From Brachybacterium equifaecis (lineage in GTDB: Bacteria; Actinomycetota; Actinomycetes; Actinomycetales; Dermabacteraceae): DNA of 64,000 bases. Positions 43,736 through 51,558 of the stretch are shown here, in pieces (within the stretch, counting starts at the first letter, position 1; each line of letters starts with the position of its first letter). The stretch spans positions 1-64,000 of the forward strand of contig NZ_JAKNCJ010000004.1 in NCBI RefSeq assembly GCF_023509525.1, written 5' to 3'. A program made the position numbers and the translations under genes. The notes below the pieces were generated by a model. That model saw only the letters and a list, made by a program, of their open reading frames with translations, was not told the DNA's origin and searched no databases.

Positions 43736-46700
43736 ATGCATGGCGGCGTGATCCCGTTCCGGGGCACCGGGGCCGATGCGCTGCGCTATGTCGAGTCCGA
43801 CCGTTCACGCGCTGACGACTACTACCTGGGCGCGGAGACGACCGTTTCGCAGTTCGCGGCGCTGGACGGGGCGGGCGCGGTGACTGCTGAGCTGGCCCTT
43901 GACCCTGTGGCGTATGCGGGGTGGGTGGACTGGACGAACCCGCTCACGGGCGAGTCGATGGGCAAGCCGCGCCGGGCGGGGTTGGATCGGCAGGCCTCGC
44001 CCCGGTTCATGGAGATGGTCATCAACACGCCCAAGTCGCTGTCGATCGCCGCTGCGCTGCACCCGGAGGTCTCCGAAGCCCTCGACGCGGCCCAGCAGGA
44101 CGCGCTCTCGGAGATTCGGCGCTGGCTCGCCCAGCACTCCGTGACCCGCGTGGGGTCGCTGGGGGCGCAGGAGGTCGTACCCATGGAGCAGATGCACGTC
44201 GTCGGGATCACGCACCGCACGAGTCGGGCGGGTGATCCGCACCGGCACATTCACATGCAGATCGGCACCCGCGTGTTCGCGGCGGGGAAGTGGCGTGGTC
44301 TGTTCACCGCTGCGCTGTTCCGGCAGCAAGGCGCGATCCGTGCCCTCGGTACTGCCGTGATTGCTGCCAGCCCGGAGCTTGCCGATGTGCTCGACCGGCA
44401 CGGCCTGACCCTCGACCCCGCAACCGGCGAAGTCACCGAATTGCAGCCCTACAACGGCGTGATGAGCAAGCGTGGCGTACAGGTGCGCCGGAACCTCGAC
44501 CGCCTCGAAGCCGCATGGAACGAAGCGCACCCCGGCGAGAGCATCGGGCCAGTCGTCGCCTCGCGCCTGCGAGCCGAGGCGTGGGCGTATGAGCGGCCCG
44601 CGAAGAAGCCCACCACTCTGGGCGACGAAGCCGCATGGGTGACAGAGCTACGCGAGGCCGGATACGCCCCCGACACCTGGCAGCGGCCCGAGCCTATCGC
44701 CTCGGTGTCGCTCGATGATCTGTCCGTGCAGGAGGTTGCATCGCGCACGCTGGATCGTTGCGCCGCTGCCGAGTCCGCATGGTCGGCCCACACTGTGACC
44801 GAGCACGCGACCCGGATCATGACCGAGCACGGCGTGCAAGCGACACCCGCCGAGATACGCGACTTCATCACGGCCGCGTCGCGGTTGGCGTTGGAGGACT
44901 GCTTCACGATCCTGCCACCAGACGCACCGGCGCTTGAGCATGTGGCGCATCTGACGAGTGTGCGCGTCATGCAGGCCGAAACCGAGCTCCGCGACCTCAT
45001 CGCCGCACGAGTACCCGAGACTGAGCCGGCGGTGCCGAATGTGCAGGGGGTGGCGCAGGCCGCCTGCCTCGACGCGGGCCAGGCCGGGGCCGCCGCAGCC
45101 CTTGCCTCCACCGACCCGCTGGTAATCGTGGAGGGTGCAGCGGGCAGCGGGAAGACGACGATGCTGGGTGTTGCTATCGAGGCCGCGGCCGATCAGGGCA
45201 GGGCGTCGCGGGTGGTGACGCCGACGAAGAAAGCCGCTGATGTTGCGCAACAAGAACTCGGCACCCCCACCGCGAGCGTTGCGGCACTCGTCCACGCCCA
45301 CGGCTGGCGCTGGAACCGCGACGGCGTATGGACGCGCCTCGCACCCGGCGACACCGACTCCGAGACCGGGCGCCCCTATGCCGGAGTGCCGAAAGCCTCG
45401 CAGCTCGCACCAGGTGAGCGGGTGATCGTGGACGAGGCGGGGATGCTTGACCAAGACACCGCGCTCGCCCTGTTCGCCGTCGCTGCCGAGCACGGCGCGA
45501 CCCTCGCGCTCGTCGGCGACCGGGCGCAACTCCCCGCAGTCGGCAGGGGCGGGGGGCTCGACATGGCCGCAACGATCCGGGGCCGCACCATCGACATGGC
45601 AGAAGTCCACCGCTTCACCGACCCCGCCTACGCGGAACTATCGGTGCGGTTGCGCGACCGGGCCGATCCCGGCGCGATCTTCGATCAGCTCACGGCACTC
45701 GGACTGATCCGGCTGCACACCGATGCCGATGGTCTGCGCGAGCACATTGCCCAGCGCAGGGAGGAGGGGGAGACGGTCACAGTCGCCACCAACGACGAGG
45801 CCGCCCGCCTGAACGAGCGCATCCGCGACCACCGCACCCACACCGCAGCCGTAGACGATCAGGTGACCGCCACGGGATCGGATGGGCTTCCCATCGGGCG
45901 CGGTGACCTGATCCAAACGCGGAAGAACGACACCGGCCTGGGTGTGGCGAACCGGCAACTGTGGATCGTGCAACACGTTGCAGACGATGGGGCGATATGG
46001 GCGGTTGAGGCACGCAACGACCGGAAGCGCGAGCACACCGTCCACCTGCCTGCCGCCTACGTCATCGAGCACGCTCACCTTGCCTATGCCTCGACCGCTT
46101 ACGGGGTGCAGGGCGTCACCGCCAAGGGGTCGCACACGATCCTCAGCGACGCGATGAGCGGCGCCGCCGTGTACGTCGGTATGACCCGAGGCAAGCAGGA
46201 GAGCCAGTTACACGTCATCGCCGAGAATACGGCCGATGCGCGGCAGCAGTTCATCGACGCCGTAGAGCGCGACCGCGCCGATCGAGGCCTGGCCGACGCC
46301 ACCCAGCGCGCAGCAGAAGCGGTGCGGGGTCTGGTCGACGATGGCCCCGTCAAGCTCGTCAGCACCGAGATAGCTGCCCGCACCCAGCAGGCCGAACGAG
46401 CGGAACGACGAGCGGCACTGTGGCGGCGGGCCGCCGATGCGCTCACCGACCTGGACGCGCAGCAGCGCGACGAACGCGACCACGCACGCCAGGCCAGGGA
46501 CACCGCAACCCAGCAGCTCGAACGGGTGCGCGCCGAAGTCGCCGCCCCGCTCACCAAGCAGGCATCGGCGGCGTTGGCCGAATGGCAGGAGGCCGACACC
46601 GCACAGCAGATCGCGCGCGATTGTCTGGGCACGGTCGGCAGGTTCGGCAAGCGCCGCGCCACCAGAGAACACCGCACCGCGCAGACCCTTGCCCGCCACG

Positions 46701-47197
46701 CCGAGCAGCGGCTGACAAGGGCGTGGGGTGAGCCGCCCCGCTGGAACGAGGACAGCGCATCGTGGGTCGAGCGCGTCACCCGACCCCGGATCGACACCGA
46801 TCCCCGCGTGACTGAAGCCGCCGGGCAGCAGGAGACAGCGGCGAAAGCCGTGCGCAAGACGTTGGAACCGGACGACCTGCCGCGCTTGCGCATCTACGCC
46901 CGCATCATCGGCACCGACACAGTGGTGAAGAACCGCGCCGCGTACCTCGACGCCCGACCCCGCACCAACGCTGAGAACCAGGCCCGCACCGCGCAGCAGG
47001 CCCGCGCCGAAATCGAGGCACTACGCGCCCTCACCCTCGCTGAGGCCGTCGCGCGGATCAAGCAGATCCGCGCCAACGAGCAAGCACAGCGTGAGGCCGC
47101 CGACTTTGCTCTGAAAGAGCGCCGACGACAGGTCGATGTCCACCGTCACACACTTGACAGTGGCCCGCGCTCTGACGGCCCGTCCCTGGGCTGGTGA
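43736..47197 (+). CDS. MobF-family relaxase-helicase (TraA/TrwC-like)
   Basis: This protein would nick the element at oriT, stay bound to the 5' end and unwind the strand for transfer. The 1153-residue product has an N-terminal relaxase domain with tyrosines in SRADDYYLGAE (about 26-36) and the metal-binding three-histidine motif in DPHRHIHMQIGTRVF (about 166-180). A RecD/TraI-like helicase has Walker A VEGAAGSGKTTML (about 467), RVIVDEAGMLD and the C-terminal AYASTAYGVQGVTAKGSHT. A long charged coiled-coil region (about 880-1150) completes it. The start is ATG 43736; the frame is open upstream but non-coding in character. No T4SS gene accompanies it. Confidence 0.92.
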   Translation: MHGGVIPFRGTGADALRYVESDRSRADDYYLGAETTVSQFAALDGAGAVTAELALDPVAYAGWVDWTNPLTGESMGKPRRAGLDRQASPRFMEMVINTPKSLSIAAALHPEVSEALDAAQQDALSEIRRWLAQHSVTRVGSLGAQEVVPMEQMHVVGITHRTSRAGDPHRHIHMQIGTRVFAAGKWRGLFTAALFRQQGAIRALGTAVIAASPELADVLDRHGLTLDPATGEVTELQPYNGVMSKRGVQVRRNLDRLEAAWNEAHPGESIGPVVASRLRAEAWAYERPAKKPTTLGDEAAWVTELREAGYAPDTWQRPEPIASVSLDDLSVQEVASRTLDRCAAAESAWSAHTVTEHATRIMTEHGVQATPAEIRDFITAASRLALEDCFTILPPDAPALEHVAHLTSVRVMQAETELRDLIAARVPETEPAVPNVQGVAQAACLDAGQAGAAAALASTDPLVIVEGAAGSGKTTMLGVAIEAAADQGRASRVVTPTKKAADVAQQELGTPTASVAALVHAHGWRWNRDGVWTRLAPGDTDSETGRPYAGVPKASQLAPGERVIVDEAGMLDQDTALALFAVAAEHGATLALVGDRAQLPAVGRGGGLDMAATIRGRTIDMAEVHRFTDPAYAELSVRLRDRADPGAIFDQLTALGLIRLHTDADGLREHIAQRREEGETVTVATNDEAARLNERIRDHRTHTAAVDDQVTATGSDGLPIGRGDLIQTRKNDTGLGVANRQLWIVQHVADDGAIWAVEARNDRKREHTVHLPAAYVIEHAHLAYASTAYGVQGVTAKGSHTILSDAMSGAAVYVGMTRGKQESQLHVIAENTADARQQFIDAVERDRADRGLADATQRAAEAVRGLVDDGPVKLVSTEIAARTQQAERAERRAALWRRAADALTDLDAQQRDERDHARQARDTATQQLERVRAEVAAPLTKQASAALAEWQEADTAQQIARDCLGTVGRFGKRRATREHRTAQTLARHAEQRLTRAWGEPPRWNEDSASWVERVTRPRIDTDPRVTEAAGQQETAAKAVRKTLEPDDLPRLRIYARIIGTDTVVKNRAAYLDARPRTNAENQARTAQQARAEIEALRALTLAEAVARIKQIRANEQAQREAADFALKERRRQVDVHRHTLDSGPRSDGPSLGW

Positions 47198-47294
47198 CCG
47201 CACCTACAGCCAGGCAGTGGGCCCGGCCGTCGGCGGCACACGTCTACTCGGCGTGGGTGGATACGGGGCAAAGCCATGAGGGGACTGTCCAACC

Positions 47295-47807
47295 TTATGG
47301 CGATAGTCGAATCTCAAACGCTTCGATGGCGGCGCGCGCCTCCTGCGCGTCGGTGCCCTCAGCAATAGCCGCCAGGGCAGCTCTCCAGGCGGCGGCGAGC
47401 ACTCGCCCGAGCACAGGAGAGTCAGTGGCCGAGCCGAGCACTTCAGCGAGGCGATCGCCGTCTGATCCGGCCGGAGGCGCTCCCAGAATGCGTAGGAATC
47501 GCTCGCCGACGGCGAAGTCGAACCCGACCAGGAGCGCCGCCCGCACGGCGGTCGCGTGATCCGCCCCGCTGGCCGCGGCAGCGCCTTCCATTCGATCCAG
47601 CAATCGGCGCTCTACATCGGCTCGGACGAACTCGTACAGCCCGAGCTTGCTGCCGAAGTGGTGATAGAGCGCGCCAGTAGTCACCTCGGCCGCTGCCGAC
47701 AGTTCGCCGACTGTGACCTCATCAAAGGCGCGTGCTCCGAAGGCAGTCACCGCCGCGAGGACGAGTCGGCCCTTCGGGGACGACGACACCGGAACCCACT
47801 CGCGCAT
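47295..47807 (-). CDS. TetR-family transcriptional repressor
   Basis: The 170-residue protein has an N-terminal HTH with TVGELSAAAEVTTGALYHHF GSKLGLYEFV, the TetR signature, followed by a ligand domain that I cannot assign. TATTAT on the reverse strand (47819-47814) ends 6 nt before the ATG at 47807, so the mRNA is likely leaderless. It is divergent from the VOC gene across 58 bp, which it probably represses together with itself. Confidence 0.9.
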   Translation of the reverse strand: MREWVPVSSSPKGRLVLAAVTAFGARAFDEVTVGELSAAAEVTTGALYHHFGSKLGLYEFVRADVERRLLDRMEGAAAASGADHATAVRAALLVGFDFAVGERFLRILGAPPAGSDGDRLAEVLGSATDSPVLGRVLAAAWRAALAAIAEGTDAQEARAAIEAFEIRLSP

Positions 47808-47865
47808 GGCACCATAATACTGTTACGCTATAAAGAAATCTTGTTATGACACCGAAAGGCCCGCC
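47808..47865. promoter_or_regulatory. divergent promoter/operator between tetR and VOC genes
   Basis: The gap is unusually A/T-rich. It holds the tetR -10 TATTAT (47819-47814, reverse), a forward -10 TATAAA (47829-47834), a wide imperfect dyad CATAAT...GTTATG (47813-47848) and the short dyad AAGAAATCTT (47833-47842). These overlap both promoters as expected for a TetR operator. GAAAGG at 47853-47858 is the VOC ribosome site. Confidence 0.55.
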
Positions 47866-48216
47866 ATGAAACTCGAGTTCCTGTTCATCCCGACCTCGGA
47901 CCTCAACGCCTCGCTTGCGCTCTACCGCGACGGACTCGGTTTCACCGAGCTATGGCGCGAGGGTGACGCCACCGTCGCGCTGACCCTGCCCGGGAGTGAG
48001 GTGCAGGTTATGCTCGACGCGAACGACCCCCAGGCGCCCGCTGGCCCGATCTTCGTAGTCGAGAGCGTCACCGACTTCCACGCGAAGCGGCCTGAGGCGC
48101 TGAGCGTGATCGAGGAGCCCGCGGACATCCCAGGTGGTGCAATGGCTACCTATCAGGAGCCGGGCGGTGCCGTTCTCTACATCCTCGACCAGTCCACGGA
48201 CGCCGAAGCAGGCTGA
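47866..48216 (+). CDS. VOC-family (glyoxalase/bleomycin-resistance-like) protein
   Basis: The 116-residue product has one vicinal-oxygen-chelate module pair: EFLFIPTSDLNASLALYRDG LGFTELWREGD, then a second half with YQEPGGAVLYILDQS. Members bind metals or hydrophobic drugs, or act as dioxygenases or lyases. Next to a TetR gene, a detoxification or drug-binding role is plausible. Substrate unknown. Confidence 0.85.
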   Translation: MKLEFLFIPTSDLNASLALYRDGLGFTELWREGDATVALTLPGSEVQVMLDANDPQAPAGPIFVVESVTDFHAKRPEALSVIEEPADIPGGAMATYQEPGGAVLYILDQSTDAEAG

Positions 48217-48373
48217 GCGACACCGTCCACCTCTGCCGCTGCGAACGCGAGTGGTGTTGTGTACGAGTTAGGGTCCACCAAAGGCTCGCGCAGGTCCATG
48301 GGTGCCGCATCCTGATCCTGTGCGCGAGGGGTCGAGGTGTACGGCTGGACTCCCTCCTTGTCGGCTGGCGCGA

Positions 48374-48649
48374 TCACCGCGTCTTTGCCCACACCGTGCC
48401 CCGGTGAACCTCGAACCGCCGCGCCAACGCGTTCACGCTGACACCTTGCGCGCGGGCTGTTCGCATAGCGTCCACTTCCTTGTCGCTGAGGCGTGTTCGA
48501 GGTCGTTTACTTGGTTCCGCCGCCGCCGCGATCAGCGGGTCGTCCGGCTCTCCGGTAGGGTCGGCATCCCCACGGATGCCTTGATTCCACGCGGAGACCA
48601 GCCTCTCAACCCGTGGTCGTCTGTTCCCGCAGCGTTCCATTGCGTCCAC
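48374..48649 (-). CDS. HTH protein, probable C-terminal recombinase fragment
   Basis: The 91-residue frame ends in RTRLSDKEVDAMRTARAQG followed by VSVNALARRFEVHRGTVWAKTR, a helix-turn-helix closely like the C-terminal DNA-binding domain of many actinobacterial serine recombinases and resolvases. The first half is unremarkable, and no catalytic domain lies upstream in any frame. It is therefore either a remnant of a second recombinase or a small independent HTH protein. It lies close to where I estimate the right end of the element. Confidence 0.45.
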   Translation of the reverse strand: MDAMERCGNRRPRVERLVSAWNQGIRGDADPTGEPDDPLIAAAAEPSKRPRTRLSDKEVDAMRTARAQGVSVNALARRFEVHRGTVWAKTR

Positions 48650-48660
48650 CAGTAGGACCG

Positions 48661-48702
48661 AGAGGCCCTCTGATCGACGGACATGTTGATCAGAGGGCCT
48701 CT
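48661..48702 (-). terminator. hairpin, likely terminator of yefM-yoeB
   Basis: A perfect 15-bp inverted repeat (AGAGGCCCTCTGATC and complement) has a 12-nt loop. It is 101 nt past yoeB in its direction of transcription. It may also mark the edge of the inserted region. Confidence 0.6.
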
Positions 48703-48802
48703 TCCCATGTCGGAGCGATCGGTCTCCCGGGTGAGCGTGGACAAAGCCCGATTCCAGTGGGGACGGGGGTTCCGTGTCCCGTGGGCCCGCCTGGGGCGCC
48801 CC

Positions 48803-49063
48803 TCACCTCCCGTAGTGGTAACGGCAGCTGGCGATGCGGGTCTCGCCGTCGACGATCCTGTAGACCAGGCGATGCTCGTCGGTGATGCGCCGGGACCAGT
48901 AGCCCGACAAGCCGTGCTTGAGAGCTTCAGGCTTTCCGATGCCCTCGTTGCCGTTCCTCGAAATGTCCTGGATGAGCAGGTTGATCCGCGTGAGAGTACG
49001 GCGGTCTTCCGCCTGCCACCACAGATAGTCCGACCAGGCACTCTCGTCCCAGATCAGGAGCAC
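48803..49063 (-). CDS. yoeB: YoeB-type mRNA interferase toxin
   Basis: YoeB binds the ribosome and cuts mRNA at the A site. The 86-residue product keeps the family motifs: WDESAWSDYLWWQAEDRRTL at the N terminus, GIGKPEALKHGLSGYWSRRI TDEHRLVYRI in the core, and the C-terminal CRYHYGR with the catalytic His-Tyr pair. It lies 3 bp after yefM and looks intact. Confidence 0.93.
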   Translation of the reverse strand: MLLIWDESAWSDYLWWQAEDRRTLTRINLLIQDISRNGNEGIGKPEALKHGLSGYWSRRITDEHRLVYRIVDGETRIASCRYHYGR

Positions 49064-49066
49064 GGT

Positions 49067-49321
49067 TCAGCTCTCGATGAGCTCGTGCGAGGTGCCGCCC
49101 CGGTTCTCCAGCCGTTCGATCGAATCCAGGAGGCGGCGAGCGTTGGCCGGCGAGCGCATGAGGTACGCGGCCTCGCGCAGGGACTCGTATTCCGCCAGGG
49201 ACACGATGACGACGGGCTCGTGACCTGCACGCGTGATGATGGCTTCTTCACGGTTGTCGACCACGTCATCGAGCACCTGGGCGTAGTTCGCGCGGGACTC
49301 GGTGTAGCTGAGCGTCTTCAT
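49067..49321 (-). CDS. yefM: YefM-type antitoxin
   Basis: The 84-residue Phd/YefM protein (MKTLSYTESRANYAQVLDDV then EAIITRAGHEPVVIVSLAEY) binds its own promoter through the N terminus and covers YoeB with the C-terminal tail. The start is ATG 49321, with AGGAGGTG 4-6 nt upstream and a strong promoter beyond. The pair is complete, in contrast to the decayed relBE at the left end of the window. Confidence 0.93.
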   Translation of the reverse strand: MKTLSYTESRANYAQVLDDVVDNREEAIITRAGHEPVVIVSLAEYESLREAAYLMRSPANARRLLDSIERLENRGGTSHELIES

Positions 49322-49330
49322 GGGGCACCT

Positions 49331-49371
49331 CCTGTACGGAAAAATGTACGTGCAAGGAAGCGGGCCGTCAA
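49331..49371 (-). promoter_or_regulatory. yefM-yoeB promoter and operator
   Basis: On the reverse strand TTGACG (49371-49366) and TACATT (49348-49343) are 17 nt apart. Two GTACA sequences (CGTACATTTTTCCGTACAGG, 49351-49332) overlap and follow the -10 box. TGTACA-type half-sites are the known YefM operator in E. coli, so autoregulation is expected. Confidence 0.7.
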
Positions 49372-49446
49372 CAGCCGCGCTGCAGTACGCTCGATGCAGG
49401 TGCGTGACCGCCTGGTGTCTGACGCTGCGCGGGTGCCGGCCAGCGC

Positions 49447-50712
49447 CTACAGGAACGGCCGCAGCGGCACCAGCGCCTGCTCGGTGAGGCGGGCGATCGG
49501 GTGGCGTTCGCGCCATCTCGGGGACTGCAGGGTCTCGCAGTGCTCAGAGTCCGCGGCGAAGACCTTCTCCATCTCGGCGGCGAAGTCGCGGTCGATGATC
49601 TCCACGTTCGTCTCGTAGTTGAAGGAGAGCGAGAGGCGGTCGATGTTGGCGGTGCCGATGGTCGACCAGATCCCGTCGATCGTGGCGGTCTTCGCGTGGA
49701 TCATCGCCGCTTCGTACAGCAGGATCGTCACACCCGCATCGAGCAGCTGGCCGTAGGAGCCTCGCGCCGCGAAATCGGCCACGATGTGGTTGGACTTCTT
49801 CGGGATCATCACCCGCACGTCCACGCCGCGCTGCGCGGCGTCGACCAGGGCGTGGAGGACCTGCTGGTCGGGGATGAAGTACGGGGTGTTGAGGTAGATG
49901 TGATCCTGGGCGCGCTCGATCGCCTCGAGGTAGGTCTGGCGGATCGGGTAGACGAGCTGCAGCGGCAGGTTCGCCGAGACCCGCATCGCGGGATCCCATT
50001 CGTCCGGCGGGATCCAGGCGACCTCGGCCTGGGAGTCCTTCGCGACCTCGTTCCACACGCGTCGCATGGAGTTGCGCAGCCCCCACACCACCGGGCCCTC
50101 GGCGCGAAGATGCGTGTCGCGCCACTGTCGGGAGTAGAGGGAGCCGATGTTGTAGCCGCCCACGAAGCCCGTCTCGTCGTCGACGATGAGGATCTTGGAG
50201 TGGTTGAAGCCGGTGTGGCGCAGGATGCCCTGCCAATAGGGCCGGGCGAAGCCGGGCAGGCGTCGCACGTGCACCTTCGGGGAGATGGTCCGGTAGAACT
50301 TCCGGTCCACCACGAGATTCCCGAAGCCGTCGTAGAGCACGTGCACGTCGACTCCGCGCTCCGCGGCACGGTTGAAGGCGTCCACGAAGCGCGCCCCCAT
50401 CTCGTCGCCCTTCCAGATGAAGGTCTCCATCAGCACGGTGTGCTCGGCACCGTCGATCGCGGCGAGCATGTCCGCGTAGACGTCCGATCCCGAGGTGTAG
50501 ATCGTCAGCCGCGAGTCGCGCACCGACGCCTCGAAGGTGCCGGGCCGCGGCGCCTCGCGCTCCTTGCGGTCGTTCTTCTTCACCGCGTCCAGCGTCATCA
50601 GCGCGGCCGCCGCCGTGATCGGCGGCACCGCGAACGTCGCGGTGCCGAGCAGCGCGAGTCGGCGCAGCGGGCGGGGTCCGAGGAGGGCAGATGCGGCACG
50701 CAGGAGAGGCAT
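49447..50712 (-). CDS. cardiolipin synthase-like phospholipase D family protein
   Basis: The protein (421 aa) has an N-terminal hydrophobic segment and two PLD catalytic motifs: HSKILIVDDETGFVGG (near residue 180) and HAKTATIDGIWSTIGTAN (near 350). Cls enzymes join two phosphatidyl groups to make cardiolipin at the membrane. Two ATGs occur in tandem. TAGGCT (50724-50719) ends 6 nt before the second one at 50712, which I prefer as a leaderless start. It is the first clearly chromosomal gene to the right of the element. Confidence 0.88.
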   Translation of the reverse strand: MPLLRAASALLGPRPLRRLALLGTATFAVPPITAAAALMTLDAVKKNDRKEREAPRPGTFEASVRDSRLTIYTSGSDVYADMLAAIDGAEHTVLMETFIWKGDEMGARFVDAFNRAAERGVDVHVLYDGFGNLVVDRKFYRTISPKVHVRRLPGFARPYWQGILRHTGFNHSKILIVDDETGFVGGYNIGSLYSRQWRDTHLRAEGPVVWGLRNSMRRVWNEVAKDSQAEVAWIPPDEWDPAMRVSANLPLQLVYPIRQTYLEAIERAQDHIYLNTPYFIPDQQVLHALVDAAQRGVDVRVMIPKKSNHIVADFAARGSYGQLLDAGVTILLYEAAMIHAKTATIDGIWSTIGTANIDRLSLSFNYETNVEIIDRDFAAEMEKVFAADSEHCETLQSPRWRERHPIARLTEQALVPLRPFL

Positions 50713-50916
50713 CATCCCAGCCTAGGCCCGCTTCCTCCGAGGACCCCCGGAGCGCCGATCGGATCGCGAAGTGCTGCCCCGAGGTCCGGGCAGTGCGCAG
50801 ATCGGGCGTTCCGTGCACGGTCGATGGAAGAATGGGGCCACGTGCCGATGGCACCCCGCGAGCAGTCATCCCCCGGAACCCGGGCCTGCGAGAGCACCCG
50901 AGGAGGGGATGCACCC

Positions 50917-51558
50917 ATGGATCCGACCGCCGTCGCCGGTTTCGCGGTGATCGCCTTCGCCCTCATCGCCGTGCCCGGCCCGGACTGGGCCTTCGTGCTC
51001 GCGGCGGGCGCCCGCGACCACGTCGTCTGGCCCGCAGTGGGCGGACTGATGGTCGGGTACCTCGTGCTCACCGCCGTGGTCGCCGTGGGGATCGGGCCGC
51101 TGATCGCCGCCATCCCTCTCGCCATGACGCTGCTGACGGTGGGCGGCGCCCTCTACCTGCTGCACATCGGCGTGCGGACCCTGCGCTCCAGCTCCCACGC
51201 CGCCGACGCCGTCCGCCCGGCGGGGCCGCTCGCCGCCTCGGCCGCCGGGTACATGCGGCGCGGTGCGATGGTGAGCGGGCTGAACCCCAAGTCCATGCTG
51301 CTGTTCCTCGCGATCCTCCCTCAGTTCGCCCACCCGGGGCAGTCGCTGCCCCTGCCGGCGCAGCTCGCCGTGCTCGGCTGCGTATATGTGGTGCTGACAG
51401 GACTGTTCTGCGTGCCCCTCGGCTTCGCCTCGCACCAGGTGCTCGGCGCGCGGCCCACCGTCGCTCGCGTGACCACCATCGTCTCCGGTATCGCGATGGT
51501 GCTCGCGGGGATCGCGCTGCTCGCGGAGCGGATCATCCAGCTCGCAGGTGCGCGCTGA
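50917..51558 (+). CDS. LysE/RhtB-family amino-acid exporter
   Basis: The 213-residue membrane protein has about six helices and the family signature near the N terminus (VIAFALIAVPGPDWAFVLAA), with SGLNPKSMLLFLAILPQF in the second half. Members export lysine, homoserine, threonine or cysteine. AGGAGG precedes the ATG. The stop overlaps the next start (TGATG). Confidence 0.88.
   Translation: MDPTAVAGFAVIAFALIAVPGPDWAFVLAAGARDHVVWPAVGGLMVGYLVLTAVVAVGIGPLIAAIPLAMTLLTVGGALYLLHIGVRTLRSSSHAADAVRPAGPLAASAAGYMRRGAMVSGLNPKSMLLFLAILPQFAHPGQSLPLPAQLAVLGCVYVVLTGLFCVPLGFASHQVLGARPTVARVTTIVSGIAMVLAGIALLAERIIQLAGAR

Larger units (their letters stand above)
38786..48650. mobile_element. integrative mobilizable element at tRNA-Ala
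   Basis: Between tRNA-Ala and the chromosomal genes to the right lies about 10 kb of accessory genes: serine recombinase, small partner, HTH protein, GNAT, zeta toxin with partner, MobF relaxase, TetR, VOC and an HTH fragment. It encodes integration and DNA processing but no type IV secretion or coupling-protein genes, so it would need a helper. The left end is set by the tRNA 3' end. The right end is my estimate: I found no clear copy of the tRNA 3' sequence, only a weak TTAGGGTCCACC-like stretch at about 48269-48280. Serine recombinases need very short identity, so none may exist. Confidence 0.55.

Noticed and set aside
47198..49446. A second copy of the tRNA-Ala 3' end that would mark attR
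   Set aside because: I looked for TTCGATTCCCCTTAGCTCC-like sequence and found only short, weak similarity (TTAGGGTCCACC at about 48269), not enough to call a site.
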